NCBI GenBank assembly: GCA_036496605.1
Contig: DASXKV010000022.1
Span: forward strand, 1-64,000
Length of the DNA: 64,000 nucleotides
Direction: 5' to 3'
Source of the DNA: Gemmatimonadaceae bacterium
GTDB lineage: Bacteria > Gemmatimonadota > Gemmatimonadetes > Gemmatimonadales > Gemmatimonadaceae
In this document: in pieces, positions 9,201-16,868 of the stretch
Numbering within the stretch: the first letter of the stretch is position 1
Layout: every line of letters begins with the position of its first letter
Translations under genes and position numbers: made by a program
The notes under the pieces: model-generated
What the model was told of the DNA's origin: nothing
What the model saw: only the letters and a program-made list of their open reading frames with translations
The model's database searches: none

Positions 9201-9388
9201 GCACGCTATTCGGCCTTCTGCCGTTGGCCCTGGGACTCGGCGCGGGGAGCGAGCTTCAGAAGCCGCTTGCGCTCGCCGTCATCGGGGGATTGGCGCTGTC
9301 GACGCCGATCACGCTCTATCTGGTGCCAACGCTGCTCGTCGCGATTCGCGGCAGTGAGTATACACTCAATCAAGAGGCGATCGGATGA
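6242..9388 (+). CDS. RND efflux pump, inner-membrane transporter (first system)
   Basis: A 1048-residue transporter of normal RND length. It has TM1 near the N-terminus, a porter domain, TM2-6 with the proton-relay Asp pair in LVIDDAVVITENIVRH at about residue 400, a second periplasmic domain and TM8-12 ending LYLVPTLLVAIR. The start is GTG 6242, overlapping the adaptor TGA. The DDAVxxxEN pattern is that of drug-type (HAE/AcrB-like) pumps more than heavy-metal CzcA/CusA pumps, but the substrate is not decided by this. The next gene begins at 9385 with an ATGA overlap, so a periplasmic beta-propeller protein and a PAP2 phosphatase belong to the same transcript. Confidence 0.93.
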   Translation: MSVLAEPIDVTEPRREGRGLFGVLNEQRRFVYLAVVLLTVGGIWAALQLPSAIYPELVFSRITVVSQGTSLGARQVLFTVTRPIEEAVSIVPGVTRVQSRSIRGGSEINVTFSPTTDMIYALQQVQARVNQIRADFPPELDIEVERLTPSLFPILSYNLEGGDAATLYDIARYQIRPLISRVPGVGRVDVQGSDVREIEVVADPARLAGQGMTYDDLANAIKQSTSVAAVGRMPANYKQYLIVSAQEAHSRDDIANIVIGHGLRVRDVATVMDGTEDHVRIISGDGRPAALLNITRQIGGNTISIADSVAAIAAALKGQLPPGVRLKAVYDQAALVRDAVKSVRDAMLIGAALAVIILLLFLRHYRITAISASSIPLTMAITVFVMARLGQTFNLMTLGAMAIAIGLVIDDAVVITENIVRHTHLNHDHDAAIRDAVQELIWPVTTSTITTVVVFLPLGLLTGVEGQFFHALSITLTIAVLVSLLLALTIIPLLSAQYLTPRDTEDATTPEEIRREGGILWRIGQGVDAVSHRYERSLSTLLNHARWMVLIAVGLVLAGVVAHHFVGTGFLPEMDEGAFVMDYFTPGGTALAETDRELHIAEGILARTPEITGTSRRTGAELGLFATQQNTGDVVARLAPPSQRTRSIFQVIDDVRDKISAAVPRLHIEFVQILSDVINDLAGAARPVEIRLFGPDLNALEAYAQKLAPQIEKVDGIEDLYNGVAEPSAEMAMTVNEPEANRVGFTPDQVQNAVSGALMGVPAGEVRLEDRSIAVRVRAPDSVRFSPQQLGALPIVASTTKAAVPLSSLAGFQAQDTRGELLRQNQQQMIQIHSDLGDRSLGAVMADVRSILTKNPAPAGIRIEIGGQYASQQEAFHALLLVLALAAASVISVMVIQFQSFVEPLVVLLAAPLSFVGAMVLLLVTGTPLNVSSFMGLILLVGLIVKNGIILLDFTRHRMKTDGLALEPAIREAARIRLRPILMTTLCTLFGLLPLALGLGAGSELQKPLALAVIGGLALSTPITLYLVPTLLVAIRGSEYTLNQEAIG

Positions 9389-10220
9389 CGAACACGACAT
9401 CGATCGTCGCCGCGATCGTAGCGTTAGGTGGCGCGATGTTCGCGAGTGCGGTCGCGGCTCAAGGCACGGGCTACCATGTGGCGCTCGCGATAGCAGCGTG
9501 GTGACGTTCGATTTGAAAACGCTCAAGGTGCTGGGTCGCACGACGGCGGCCGACGACGCGGATGCGATCGCCTACGATCCGATATCCAAACGCGTCTACA
9601 CCTTCAACGGAGACGCCAACTCGTCGAGCGTCATCGATCCGGCGAGCGGGCAACGCGTCGGCACAATCACGCTCGGTGGAAAGCCGGAGTACGGCGTGTC
9701 GGCTGGTGACGGGAAAGTATACGCGAACATCGAGGACAAGGCCGAAGTCGTCGAGATCGACGCGGCGACCCAGAAGGTGGCGCGCCGCTGGTCCCTCGCG
9801 CCCTGTCAGTCACCGACAGGCCTCGCGATCGACCGAGCCCATCATCTCCTGTTCAGCGGATGCCGCAGTAAACATCTCGCGATCTCGGACATGGATAAAG
9901 GAAAATTGATCACGACATTGCCGATCGGCGCGGGAGTGGACGCCACTGCCTTCGATCTCGGCACCGAGAATGCATTCGCCTCGAACGGCGATGGCACGCT
10001 TACTGTCGTGCACGAAGACTCGCCGGATCGTTTTCGCGTTGTGCAGACAGTGACGACGATGCCCGGCGCGCGCACGATGGCGCTCGATCCACGATCGCAT
10101 CGTCTGTTTCTCGTGAGCGCGCAATTCGGGCCGGCACCGACGGAGTCGACCGCGGCGAGTCCGCGGCGGCGGCCGCCGGTGATTCCTGGCTCATTCACTC
10201 TTCTCGTCGTGGAGCAATGA
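9385..10220 (+). pseudogene. YncE-like beta-propeller protein, broken by a frameshift/deletion
   Basis: ATG 9385 opens a clean signal peptide (IVALGGAMFASAVAAQGTGYHV) but the frame stops at TGA 9502-9504. From about 9480 a different frame encodes a typical periplasmic YncE/NHL-type propeller: RDSSVVTFDLKTLKVLG, YDPISKRVYTFNGD, KVYANIEDKAEVVEID and so on, ending TGA 10218-10220. Such proteins normally have about one more blade (about 45 residues) between the signal peptide and DSSVVTF, so a deletion that is not a multiple of three is the simplest reading. The downstream part could be translated from internal GTGs (9498, 9501) but without export. An assembly collapse of repeated blades is the alternative. 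The gene sits in the efflux operon and overlaps the next ATG. Confidence 0.75.
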
Positions 10221-11077
10221 TTCGATCGATTCGCCTGCACCCGATTATAAGTGTTCTAACGTACGCGGCGACCGGAGTGACGGCGCTTGCTCCCGTGGCA
10301 CGCTCGCAGCCGGCGCTTCCGCCGAAGGCGAAGGCCGACAGCGCGAAGACGCCGGCGGCGTTGTTCACCACCAAGGACTACCTGATTGGCGGCGCCTTCG
10401 TCGTCGGGACGTTCGCGATGTTTCCGTTCGACCAGCGCCTCGCGAAGCACCTCACCAACCCCGGGGCGCAGGCAAACAAGTTCTTCAAGAACGCATCGAC
10501 GGGGGTCGAGTGGATCGCGAGTCCCGGTGCGTACGTCATCGGCGGTTCACTCTACGCCGTGGGCCGCATCGGGCACTTCGAGCGCGTCGCAGACCTCGGC
10601 TGGCACGGGACCGAAGCGGTGTTCGTCGCCGACGCCGTGACGTATGCGCTCAAGGGCCTCGCTGGCCGAGCACGCCCCTTCTTCGCGGGCGATACCCTGC
10701 CCAACGATTTCAAGTTTGCTAAAGGGTTCCGGGACGGCAACCGGCAATCGTTCCCGTCAGGCCACGCGACGTCGGCGTTTGCTGCGGCGGCAGCCGTGAC
10801 GGCCGAGACCGGCACGTGGTGGCCGAAGTCGACGTGGGTGATCGGGCCGCTCATGTATGGTGGCGCGACGATGGTCGGACTCTCGCGCATGTATCACAAC
10901 AAGCACTGGGCCTCGGACGTCGTGCTGGGCGCCGCGATCGGGACCTTCAGTGGTCAGAAAATCGTGCAGTACTCTCACGCGCACCCAACGCGTCTCGACA
11001 AGGTCATGCTGCATGTCTCGGCGTTGCCCGACGGAAATGGCGGTTGGGCGCTGGCCTGGTCGGGAACGCTGCCCTAG
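10217..11077 (+). CDS. PAP2-superfamily phosphatase, last gene of the first efflux operon
   Basis: A 286-residue protein with an N-terminal signal or anchor (ISVLTYAATGVTALAPVARSQ). PAP2 motifs are complete: C1 KGLAGRARP, C2 QSFPSGHATS and C3 SRMYHNKHWASD. Hydrophobic stretches around TTKDYLIGGAFVVGTFAM and LGAAIGTFSGQKIV suggest membrane association. The start overlaps the propeller gene stop (ATGA), so it is cotranscribed with the pump. It is similar in layout to the protein encoded at 12141 (same spacing, same C-terminal extension with a WALAWSGTLP-like end), so the two are probably paralogues. The substrate is unknown; a phosphorylated envelope lipid is likely from the family. Confidence 0.88.
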   Translation: MIRSIRLHPIISVLTYAATGVTALAPVARSQPALPPKAKADSAKTPAALFTTKDYLIGGAFVVGTFAMFPFDQRLAKHLTNPGAQANKFFKNASTGVEWIASPGAYVIGGSLYAVGRIGHFERVADLGWHGTEAVFVADAVTYALKGLAGRARPFFAGDTLPNDFKFAKGFRDGNRQSFPSGHATSAFAAAAAVTAETGTWWPKSTWVIGPLMYGGATMVGLSRMYHNKHWASDVVLGAAIGTFSGQKIVQYSHAHPTRLDKVMLHVSALPDGNGGWALAWSGTLP

Positions 11078-11079
11078 GG

Positions 11080-11097
11080 CTGTCATCGTGCCGTCAG
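11080..11097 (+). promoter_or_regulatory. Second Pho-box-like direct repeat
   Basis: CTGTCAT-CGTG-CCGTCAG, the same first half-site and nearly the same spacer as the site at 3864, with one mismatch in the second half. It starts 3 bases after the PAP2 stop and precedes the small secreted peptide at 11158 and the PAP2 gene at 11280, suggesting a separate promoter for them under the same regulator. Confidence 0.5.
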
Positions 11098-11157
11098 GTA
11101 CGCTGCCTACGTTCAGAAGCGGGAAGAGAATACTGAACTTCTAGCGCGGGCTGGATC

Positions 11158-11265
11158 ATGAAGTTTGTCACGTACGCGACGTTGTTCGCGGCAATGTTGA
11201 CCGTCGGCCCGGCCGCGACCGCGCAGGCGCAAGAGACCAAGGCGTTAGCAAAGAAGAAGCCGTAA
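11158..11265 (+). CDS. 35-residue secreted peptide
   Basis: ATG 11158 to TAA 11263-11265. The product is MKFVTYATLF, then a hydrophobic stretch AAMLTVGPAAT, a probable signal peptidase site AQAQ, and a lysine-rich tail ETKALAKKKP. It is thus nearly all signal peptide plus a short basic mature tail of about ten residues. It lies 14 bases before the GTG of the PAP2 gene at 11280 and 60 bases after a Pho-box-like repeat. It may be a small envelope peptide, or its translation may serve to load ribosomes onto the next gene. No family is recognised. Confidence 0.5.
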   Translation: MKFVTYATLFAAMLTVGPAATAQAQETKALAKKKP

Positions 11266-11279
11266 CGAGACTGAGCGTT

Positions 11280-12011
11280 GTGGCGGACGATTCAAGTAGC
11301 GGCGAGCTGTCGCCGGTGGAACGCGCGAGGAGATTCCTCGCTGCCCGGTTCGATCCGAGATCCCACCTCGGCCTGGGACTGACGGCGAGTCTCGTCCTCT
11401 CGGCGCTTGCCATATGGGCACTCGGCGGATTGCTCGACGCGATCCTCGACAACGATTTGCTGGTGCGCGTCGACATGCGTGTGGAGTCGTGGCTCCATGC
11501 GCACGCGACGGCGACCGGGCTGGCGATTTTCGACGCGGTGACGCAACTCGGATCGACGGTCGTCGACGTCGTGACGGTTCTCGTCGCGATCTATTTCTGG
11601 CGCAAGAGGAATTCCGTCCTCCTCTGGAGCTGGATCGGCGCCAATCTCGGCGGCAAGGTTGTTGAGTATGTGCTCAAGTACACCGTGCACCGGTCGCGGC
11701 CCCAGTACGGCGCGGCTTTCCTGAACGGACACTCGTACAGTTTTCCGAGCGGGCACACGATGGGGGCTACCGTGTGCTATCTGCTCCTGGCCTATTTCAT
11801 CACCGCGCGTGCGACCGCGACGCACAGGGCTCGCATCGTCGTATTCATGTCGGCGATGACGATCATCGTCGCCGTGGCATTCAGCAGGCTGTATCTGGGC
11901 GTCCACTATCCGAGCGACGTACTCGGAGGATTCGTCGCGGGCGTCGCGTGGCTCGCTGTCTGTGGAGCGACGCGGCGCATCGTTGCGGGCCGTTATCGAT
12001 TCGCGACGTAG
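11280..12011 (+). CDS. PAP2-superfamily membrane phosphatase (PgpB/BcrC-like)
   Basis: A 243-residue polytopic protein with about six membrane helices (LTASLVLSALAIWALGGLLD; FDAVTQLGSTVVDVVTVLVA; RIVVFMSAMTIIVAVAFSRL). The motifs are canonical: C1 KYTVHRSRP, C2 YSFPSGHTMG and C3 SRLYLGVHYPSD. This is the integral-membrane class that includes undecaprenyl-diphosphate and phosphatidylglycerol-phosphate phosphatases, recycling lipid carriers at the outer face of the inner membrane. The GTG at 11280 gives the start; no strong Shine-Dalgarno is visible, and translation may be coupled to the peptide gene ending at 11265. It differs from its three PAP2 neighbours, which look like exported proteins rather than six-helix enzymes. 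Confidence 0.9.
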   Translation: MADDSSSGELSPVERARRFLAARFDPRSHLGLGLTASLVLSALAIWALGGLLDAILDNDLLVRVDMRVESWLHAHATATGLAIFDAVTQLGSTVVDVVTVLVAIYFWRKRNSVLLWSWIGANLGGKVVEYVLKYTVHRSRPQYGAAFLNGHSYSFPSGHTMGATVCYLLLAYFITARATATHRARIVVFMSAMTIIVAVAFSRLYLGVHYPSDVLGGFVAGVAWLAVCGATRRIVAGRYRFAT

Positions 12012-12140
12012 CCACCGGCAGAAAGACTCTTAGCGACTTCTTTGTCGCGGCGAGAGGGACTCGGTACTGTCTCCGCTGTAACACACGCGGTATCCGACAA
12101 GTCATGGTGAGTTTGATCCCGAACAGCGGCCGGCCGACGA

Positions 12141-13025
12141 ATGTCAGATAAGACGAGAAGACTTCGCACAGCCCTCGCGTGGATGGCACTGCTCGCCGCC
12201 GCGTCGCCCTTCCTCTTGCCGGCCGATGCGAGCGGTCAAGATACGAGCTCGTCGGCGCTCGCGACCGACACGAGCAGAACCGCCTCGTCCTCGCGTCAGT
12301 ACATCTCGCGCCGCGAGATGATCTTCGGTGGCGTCGCCGTCGTGGCGACCGGACTACTCGCTCCGCTGGATCGACCGATTCAGCGGAACTTGCAAGCCGA
12401 GGATCTTCAGGACGACCGAGGTCTGCGTCGAACCGCGAACGCGCTCGGATTCTCCGGAGGGCCCGGGCCCTTTATCGCGGGCGGCGCGATGTACTTCGTG
12501 GGCCTGGGTATGAGCTCTCCGAGGCTCGCTGCACTTGGAGTGCATCTGACGGAAGGTGTCGTCGTTGCCGCGGCGCTCAATGGACTCGTCAAAGGCCTCT
12601 CCGGTCGTGAGCTCCCGAATGCCACTTCGGGGAAGCCAGGACACTTCTCTTTTGGTCGCGGATTCCACGATGACAATGGACCGTTCGTGTCTTTTCCCTC
12701 GGGACATACCGCGGCCAGCTTTGCGGCGGCAGCGGTTCTGACCGACGAGGTGTCGAGTTGGGACTCGACGAAGGCACGCGTTGTCGGTCCGATCGCGTAC
12801 TCCTCGGCAACGCTTGTTGCCTTATCGCGCCTCTATTCGAACGTGCACTGGGCGAGTGACCTACCGCTCGGCGCGGCCATTGGCGTCTTGAGTGGAAAGG
12901 GGGTCGTGTTGTGGGAGCAGCGCCATCCATCGAACTGGCTCGACCGGCATCTCGTCGGCCTGACGATTGCACCCGCTGGCCGCGGCATGGTGCTCGCCGG
13001 ATCGATCCCGCTCGGCATGCGTTGA
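12141..13025 (+). CDS. PAP2-like protein with an altered C1 motif
   Basis: A 294-residue exported protein (signal ALAWMALLAAASPFLLPADASG). C2 (VSFPSGHTAAS) and C3 (SRLYSNVHWASD) are intact, but C1 reads KGLSGRELP where the family has K-x6-RP: the catalytic-pocket arginine is replaced by leucine. In the paralogue at 10217 the same stretch is KGLAGRARP. The change should weaken phosphate binding, so this copy may have altered specificity or be inactive; the arginine two residues earlier might compensate. The gene ends before a convergent lipoprotein gene. The 129-base upstream gap holds no clear operator, only a 15-codon frame (12104) overlapping the start. Confidence 0.82.
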   Translation: MSDKTRRLRTALAWMALLAAASPFLLPADASGQDTSSSALATDTSRTASSSRQYISRREMIFGGVAVVATGLLAPLDRPIQRNLQAEDLQDDRGLRRTANALGFSGGPGPFIAGGAMYFVGLGMSSPRLAALGVHLTEGVVVAAALNGLVKGLSGRELPNATSGKPGHFSFGRGFHDDNGPFVSFPSGHTAASFAAAAVLTDEVSSWDSTKARVVGPIAYSSATLVALSRLYSNVHWASDLPLGAAIGVLSGKGVVLWEQRHPSNWLDRHLVGLTIAPAGRGMVLAGSIPLGMR

Positions 13026-13074
13026 TAGTTTGCTGAACAAGCGGCGGATTCTTGCCAGGCCGTCGGTCGTCGAG

Positions 13075-14124
13075 TTACTGTCGGACTCCGCTCGATGGCG
13101 TAGGTGCTGCGCCGCCCATTTTCTCGACGCCCATATCGAGCGCCATGGAGCGCCACTCTTCGCGCGAGACCACCTCGGTCGTCGAATCGCGGAAGGCCGC
13201 CAAGGCATGAAGAATGGCGGCTCGCTTGTCGCGATCGGCGACGACCGGCGACGCGAGAATGTCGGCGACGACGTCGTGCAGCGAATGCAGGTTGTCGAAG
13301 ATGATCGCGGCGTCCGGGTAGCGAGCGGCGAATCGAGGCGCGACGGCCGCGGCGAGCGGCATCGTCGTCGGCATGTGCGACGGCGCGTCGCTGATGAGTG
13401 TCCAGAAACGCGCGGTGGCGGCGTCGACGTTGCGGTGTCGGCCGGCGACGTCGTTCGTCGCGAGCAATGCGTCGTACAACACCATCTGATACCAGTGGTA
13501 CGACCAGAGCAGGCCGTTGAACTTGGGATCCTGACGACGAAAAACGAGCGAGTACGGCGCGCCTTCCATGAGCATCATGCTCTTTGGTCGGATGCTCAAC
13601 GCGATGTCCGACCGGCTCTCATAGTACCGCACGAGCTGACCAACTCGCGCGTCGCGCGCCGCGCTATCCAGCTTCTCGTCGGCCAGCACATCGTAGATCT
13701 GCCGGTGCAACACGTGCGCCCAATCGAACACCGCCGCGAGCTCGGGAACGAGCGTCGTGTAGCGCGGGCCAATCGCGTGCTCCTCGAGGGGAAGCTCGGG
13801 CGGATGCACGAGTAGCTGCGTGGTGATGAACCTGAACTCGCGGCCATCGATCTCGCGTGCAGCGACTTCCGGACGCCCCTCGTCGCTCAGGAGGCGCTCG
13901 TAGAGGATGGCGTGCCCATAATCGAATGCGTTGAAGAGCCGGTCAGAATGAGGGTAATTGTTCCGAAAGGCCCAATTGTATGACGCGCCGAGGTAGGTCT
14001 GCTCGGGTACGCGCGAAAACGAGCTGCAGCTCGCGAGTCCCGCGCTGACCGCGAAGAGCACCCCGAGCCCGGAAGCCCGGCCAGAGCCGAACAAGACATG
14101 CGTAGTCGTTCCGCATCCACTCAT
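13075..14124 (-). CDS. Orphan lipoprotein of unknown function
   Basis: A 349-residue product. The ATG at 14124 was chosen because it places a lipobox about 30 residues in (VSAGLASCSS); the frame remains open upstream but that part does not look like protein. The mature part is mostly helical and rich in Trp/Tyr/His: FRNNYPHSDRLFNAFDYGHA, FDWAHVLHRQIYDVLADE, LLWSYHWYQMVLYDALLA, FDNLHSLHDVVADILASP. Several histidines spaced for helix faces could bind metal or haem, but no known motif is visible. It faces the POTRA-protein gene at 14244 across a 119-base divergent promoter region. I do not recognise the family. Confidence 0.7.
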   Translation of the reverse strand: MSGCGTTTHVLFGSGRASGLGVLFAVSAGLASCSSFSRVPEQTYLGASYNWAFRNNYPHSDRLFNAFDYGHAILYERLLSDEGRPEVAAREIDGREFRFITTQLLVHPPELPLEEHAIGPRYTTLVPELAAVFDWAHVLHRQIYDVLADEKLDSAARDARVGQLVRYYESRSDIALSIRPKSMMLMEGAPYSLVFRRQDPKFNGLLWSYHWYQMVLYDALLATNDVAGRHRNVDAATARFWTLISDAPSHMPTTMPLAAAVAPRFAARYPDAAIIFDNLHSLHDVVADILASPVVADRDKRAAILHALAAFRDSTTEVVSREEWRSMALDMGVEKMGGAAPTPSSGVRQ

Positions 14125-14243
14125 CGTTTGCCGGGCCTCGTTATCGCTTGTCGCACACTCTGAAACAATAGCACCCGCCACGGCCGAGTCACACCGAGAA
14201 CGCCTCACCCTGCTCGGGTTGATTTTTGCATAGGCGGAGGCCG

Positions 14244-15968
14244 ATGACTTTGGCCTCCGCGTGGGATTCCACACTTCGCCTCGCCGGCACTGGCCTGCTT
14301 CTCGTCGTCACGGCAAGCGTCGCTCACGCGCAGGACAGCGTGGCCACGGCGAGCTGCGACGGCAAGATTGTCCATGAAATTCGCGTGGACGCGCAGCGAC
14401 CACCTTTCAAGGGCGAGATCGCCTACTGGCGTCGCGTCGCGCGGAAGGTCGGTTTGCACCACGCCACCACGGACACGGTCATCATCCGGCGCTTCCTCGC
14501 GCTCGCGACCGGCCAGGAATGCTCCGACTTCCGCGTGCGCGAATCGGCCCGCCTGCTACGTGCGCAGCCGTATCTCACCGACGTCAGAGTCAGAGCGGTG
14601 CGCGACGATTCGGGCGGCGTCAGCATCGAGGTCAACACAACCGACGAAATCTCTGCGCTCGCGTCTGCATCCGTTGGACGCGGTCGTGTTTCGTACCTCG
14701 AGATCGGAAACGACAACATGTTCGGCGATGCATGGCTCCTCGCGGTGCACGGCGCCAATCAGCAAGTCGCGGGACACTCCGCCGGATTTCGCATGAGCGA
14801 TTACCAGTTTCTACGAAAACCATATCAGCTCGATGTGGAGGCGGATTGGGGACAACATGCGTCGTCGTGGCTGATCGACGCGTTCCACGGATACCTCACC
14901 AATTTGCAGCGGCTCGCCTGGGAAGTCGGCGTCGCGCGTACGAACCCACAGCTCGTCGAATTGAGCCGGGGCGAGGATCTCGACGATCTCGCGCTGGAAT
15001 TCCGGAGCGTCGGCGCCGATATCGGCGGCATCGTCAAGCTCGGCAATCTGAAAACGCCGATTCTCGTCGGCGGCGTCGTCACACTTGTTAGGCGCGAGGT
15101 CGTCGGCGGTCTCGCCGTGACCGATCACGGCCTCGAGTCGGACACCACGCTCGATAGTCGCTATCCAAGGGTATCGCGCGCGCGCTATGCCGGTATTCTC
15201 GCCTGGCGCAACCTCAACTTCATCGCCATCGAGGGGTTCAATTCACTCGCGGGCACCGAGGACGTTCCGACGGGCGCACAGCTCTTCGGCCAACTCGGCC
15301 GGGGAACGCATAGCCTGAGTGGCGCGAGCGACGTCTTCACGCTCGGAGATATTCTCGCCGGCGTCGGTTCGCAGAAAACCTACGCCGAGCTCCACCTCAT
15401 CTCCGAGGGACGACATCAGATCGGTCTGTCAGCGTGGGATGGTGTCGTCACGAGTGGCCTCCTCGGGGTCTATCTGAAGCCGACGAAGCTGAATCTCGTG
15501 CGCGCCTGGACCGAGTTCGCTGGGGGCTGGCGCCTGCAAACGCCATTTCAGCTCGGTCTCAACACCGAAAGTCAACGATTGCTCGGTTATCACGCTGCCT
15601 TATTTGGAGGACGTCGCGTTTCTGCTGGGCTGTTGGCCCGACACATCGTTCCCGGCGTAACGCCCCGCGGTGACGTGGCATTCGGGGCGTTCATCAACGC
15701 GTCACGGTTGTGGGCGGGCGACGCACCTTTCGGCATGAACACACCGCTCTTGCCGAGTGCGGGCGTGAGTCTGTTTGCCGCGGCGCCGAAGGGTTCGCAA
15801 CGGACGCTGCGCATCGACTTCGGCACGGCGCTGCGCACCGGCGTCGGGCACGCAGGGTGGGAAGTGCGTTTGATCTATACCGACTTCACGCGCACTGTGT
15901 TTACCGAGCCTGGCGACATCCGCGGCGCGCGCGAACAGCTCGTGGGTCCCAACGTCTTCCGTCCATGA
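14244..15968 (+). CDS. POTRA-domain outer-membrane beta-barrel protein (Omp85/BamA-like)
   Basis: A 574-residue protein with a signal peptide ending SVAHAQ. The ATG at 14244 has GGAGG three bases upstream and is preferred over a TTG at 14226. Residues about 40-150 look like POTRA folding: IVHEIRVDAQRPPF, then FLALATGQECSDFRVRESAR, then LRAQPYLTDVRVRAVRDDSG. The remaining 400 residues are alternating hydrophobic/polar strands ending in FRP. The protein is therefore in the Omp85 superfamily, which inserts or exports outer-membrane proteins or lipids, or a POTRA-barrel cousin with unknown cargo. It is shorter than BamA (about 800) with probably one or two POTRA units. It is not the essential BamA, which usually sits with lpx genes. 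Confidence 0.72.
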   Translation: MTLASAWDSTLRLAGTGLLLVVTASVAHAQDSVATASCDGKIVHEIRVDAQRPPFKGEIAYWRRVARKVGLHHATTDTVIIRRFLALATGQECSDFRVRESARLLRAQPYLTDVRVRAVRDDSGGVSIEVNTTDEISALASASVGRGRVSYLEIGNDNMFGDAWLLAVHGANQQVAGHSAGFRMSDYQFLRKPYQLDVEADWGQHASSWLIDAFHGYLTNLQRLAWEVGVARTNPQLVELSRGEDLDDLALEFRSVGADIGGIVKLGNLKTPILVGGVVTLVRREVVGGLAVTDHGLESDTTLDSRYPRVSRARYAGILAWRNLNFIAIEGFNSLAGTEDVPTGAQLFGQLGRGTHSLSGASDVFTLGDILAGVGSQKTYAELHLISEGRHQIGLSAWDGVVTSGLLGVYLKPTKLNLVRAWTEFAGGWRLQTPFQLGLNTESQRLLGYHAALFGGRRVSAGLLARHIVPGVTPRGDVAFGAFINASRLWAGDAPFGMNTPLLPSAGVSLFAAAPKGSQRTLRIDFGTALRTGVGHAGWEVRLIYTDFTRTVFTEPGDIRGAREQLVGPNVFRP

Positions 15969-15984
15969 CGCCTAACGAATTGCT

Positions 15985-16737
15985 TCAGTGTGGCGTCCGT
16001 GACGTCTCGACGATGTTGAATCGATAGCCGACACCGGGTTCCGTCACGATGTACCGCGGCCTAACGACATCCTCCTCGATCTTTCGGCGCAGATGCGCGA
16101 CCTGGACGCGCAAATATTGTTGCGCGTCCCCGTACGTCCGCCCGCTCCACACCTGGTTAAACAGCTGCTGGTGCGTCAGCGTCCGGCCGGCCTGCGTCGC
16201 GAGCGCCCGAAGCACCTCCCACTCCGTTCTCGTGAGGTGCACGTACTTGCCTCGTACCGTCACCGAGCGCGCGACGAGGTCGATCAGGAGATCACCAGAC
16301 TCGATGCGCGTGTCGGCGTCTGCCGTCTCGCTGCGCGCGGCGCGACGGAGCAGAGCGCGAACCCGCGCTTGCAGCTCCGTCGTGCTGAATGGCTTCGTCA
16401 CGTAATCGTCCGCGCCGGCATCGAGGAGCGCGACCTTTTCCGTGTCCGAGTGTCGCGCCGAAAGCACGAGGATCGGCGCGCGTGTCCATTCGCGGAGGCC
16501 GCGGCACACCGCTTCGCCCGACATGTCCGGGAGGCCGAGATCGAGAATGATGAGCTGTGGCCGTTCCGCCGCCGCGGCGTCCAGACCGCTCGAGCCTTCC
16601 TTCGCCTCGATGACTCGAGTCGACGGCCCCTGCAACGCCGAGCGCACGATGCGACGAATCTGTGGCTCGTCATCGATGACCAGCACCGTCAACGGCGTTG
16701 CGGATTGAGGTAGCGGCGGGGACTCTGACGAGGGCAC
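15985..16737 (-). CDS. KdpE-like response regulator
   Basis: About 250 residues. The receiver begins TPLTVLVIDDEPQIRRIVR, the KdpE signature, with phosphoacceptor Asp in IILDLGLPDMSG, Thr/Ser in LVLSARHS and Lys in YVTKPFSTTEL. The C-terminal winged helix has LTRTEWEVLRALATQAGRTL and YLRVQVAHLRRKIE, again KdpE-like. The start is uncertain: GTG 16737 gives 15 residues before the receiver, ATG 16794 gives 34. No good Shine-Dalgarno is seen for either. KdpE normally activates kdpFABC; here the nearby potassium gene is a KimA-type importer (17958) and the KdpD-like kinase is at 19899 on the same strand. The gene is divergent from 16869. Confidence 0.85.
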   Translation of the reverse strand: MPSSESPPLPQSATPLTVLVIDDEPQIRRIVRSALQGPSTRVIEAKEGSSGLDAAAAERPQLIILDLGLPDMSGEAVCRGLREWTRAPILVLSARHSDTEKVALLDAGADDYVTKPFSTTELQARVRALLRRAARSETADADTRIESGDLLIDLVARSVTVRGKYVHLTRTEWEVLRALATQAGRTLTHQQLFNQVWSGRTYGDAQQYLRVQVAHLRRKIEEDVVRPRYIVTEPGVGYRFNIVETSRTPH

Positions 16738-16868
16738 GGTACGCTGGTCGGCGGTGTGGAAGAACGTTAACGCGCACCACGCCACTCTACCCATGCTTGA
16801 CAGTTGCACCGGCAGACCGCAGTTCTCATGAGGGGTTCTGACGACAACTCGGAATAGGAGCGTGGCCA

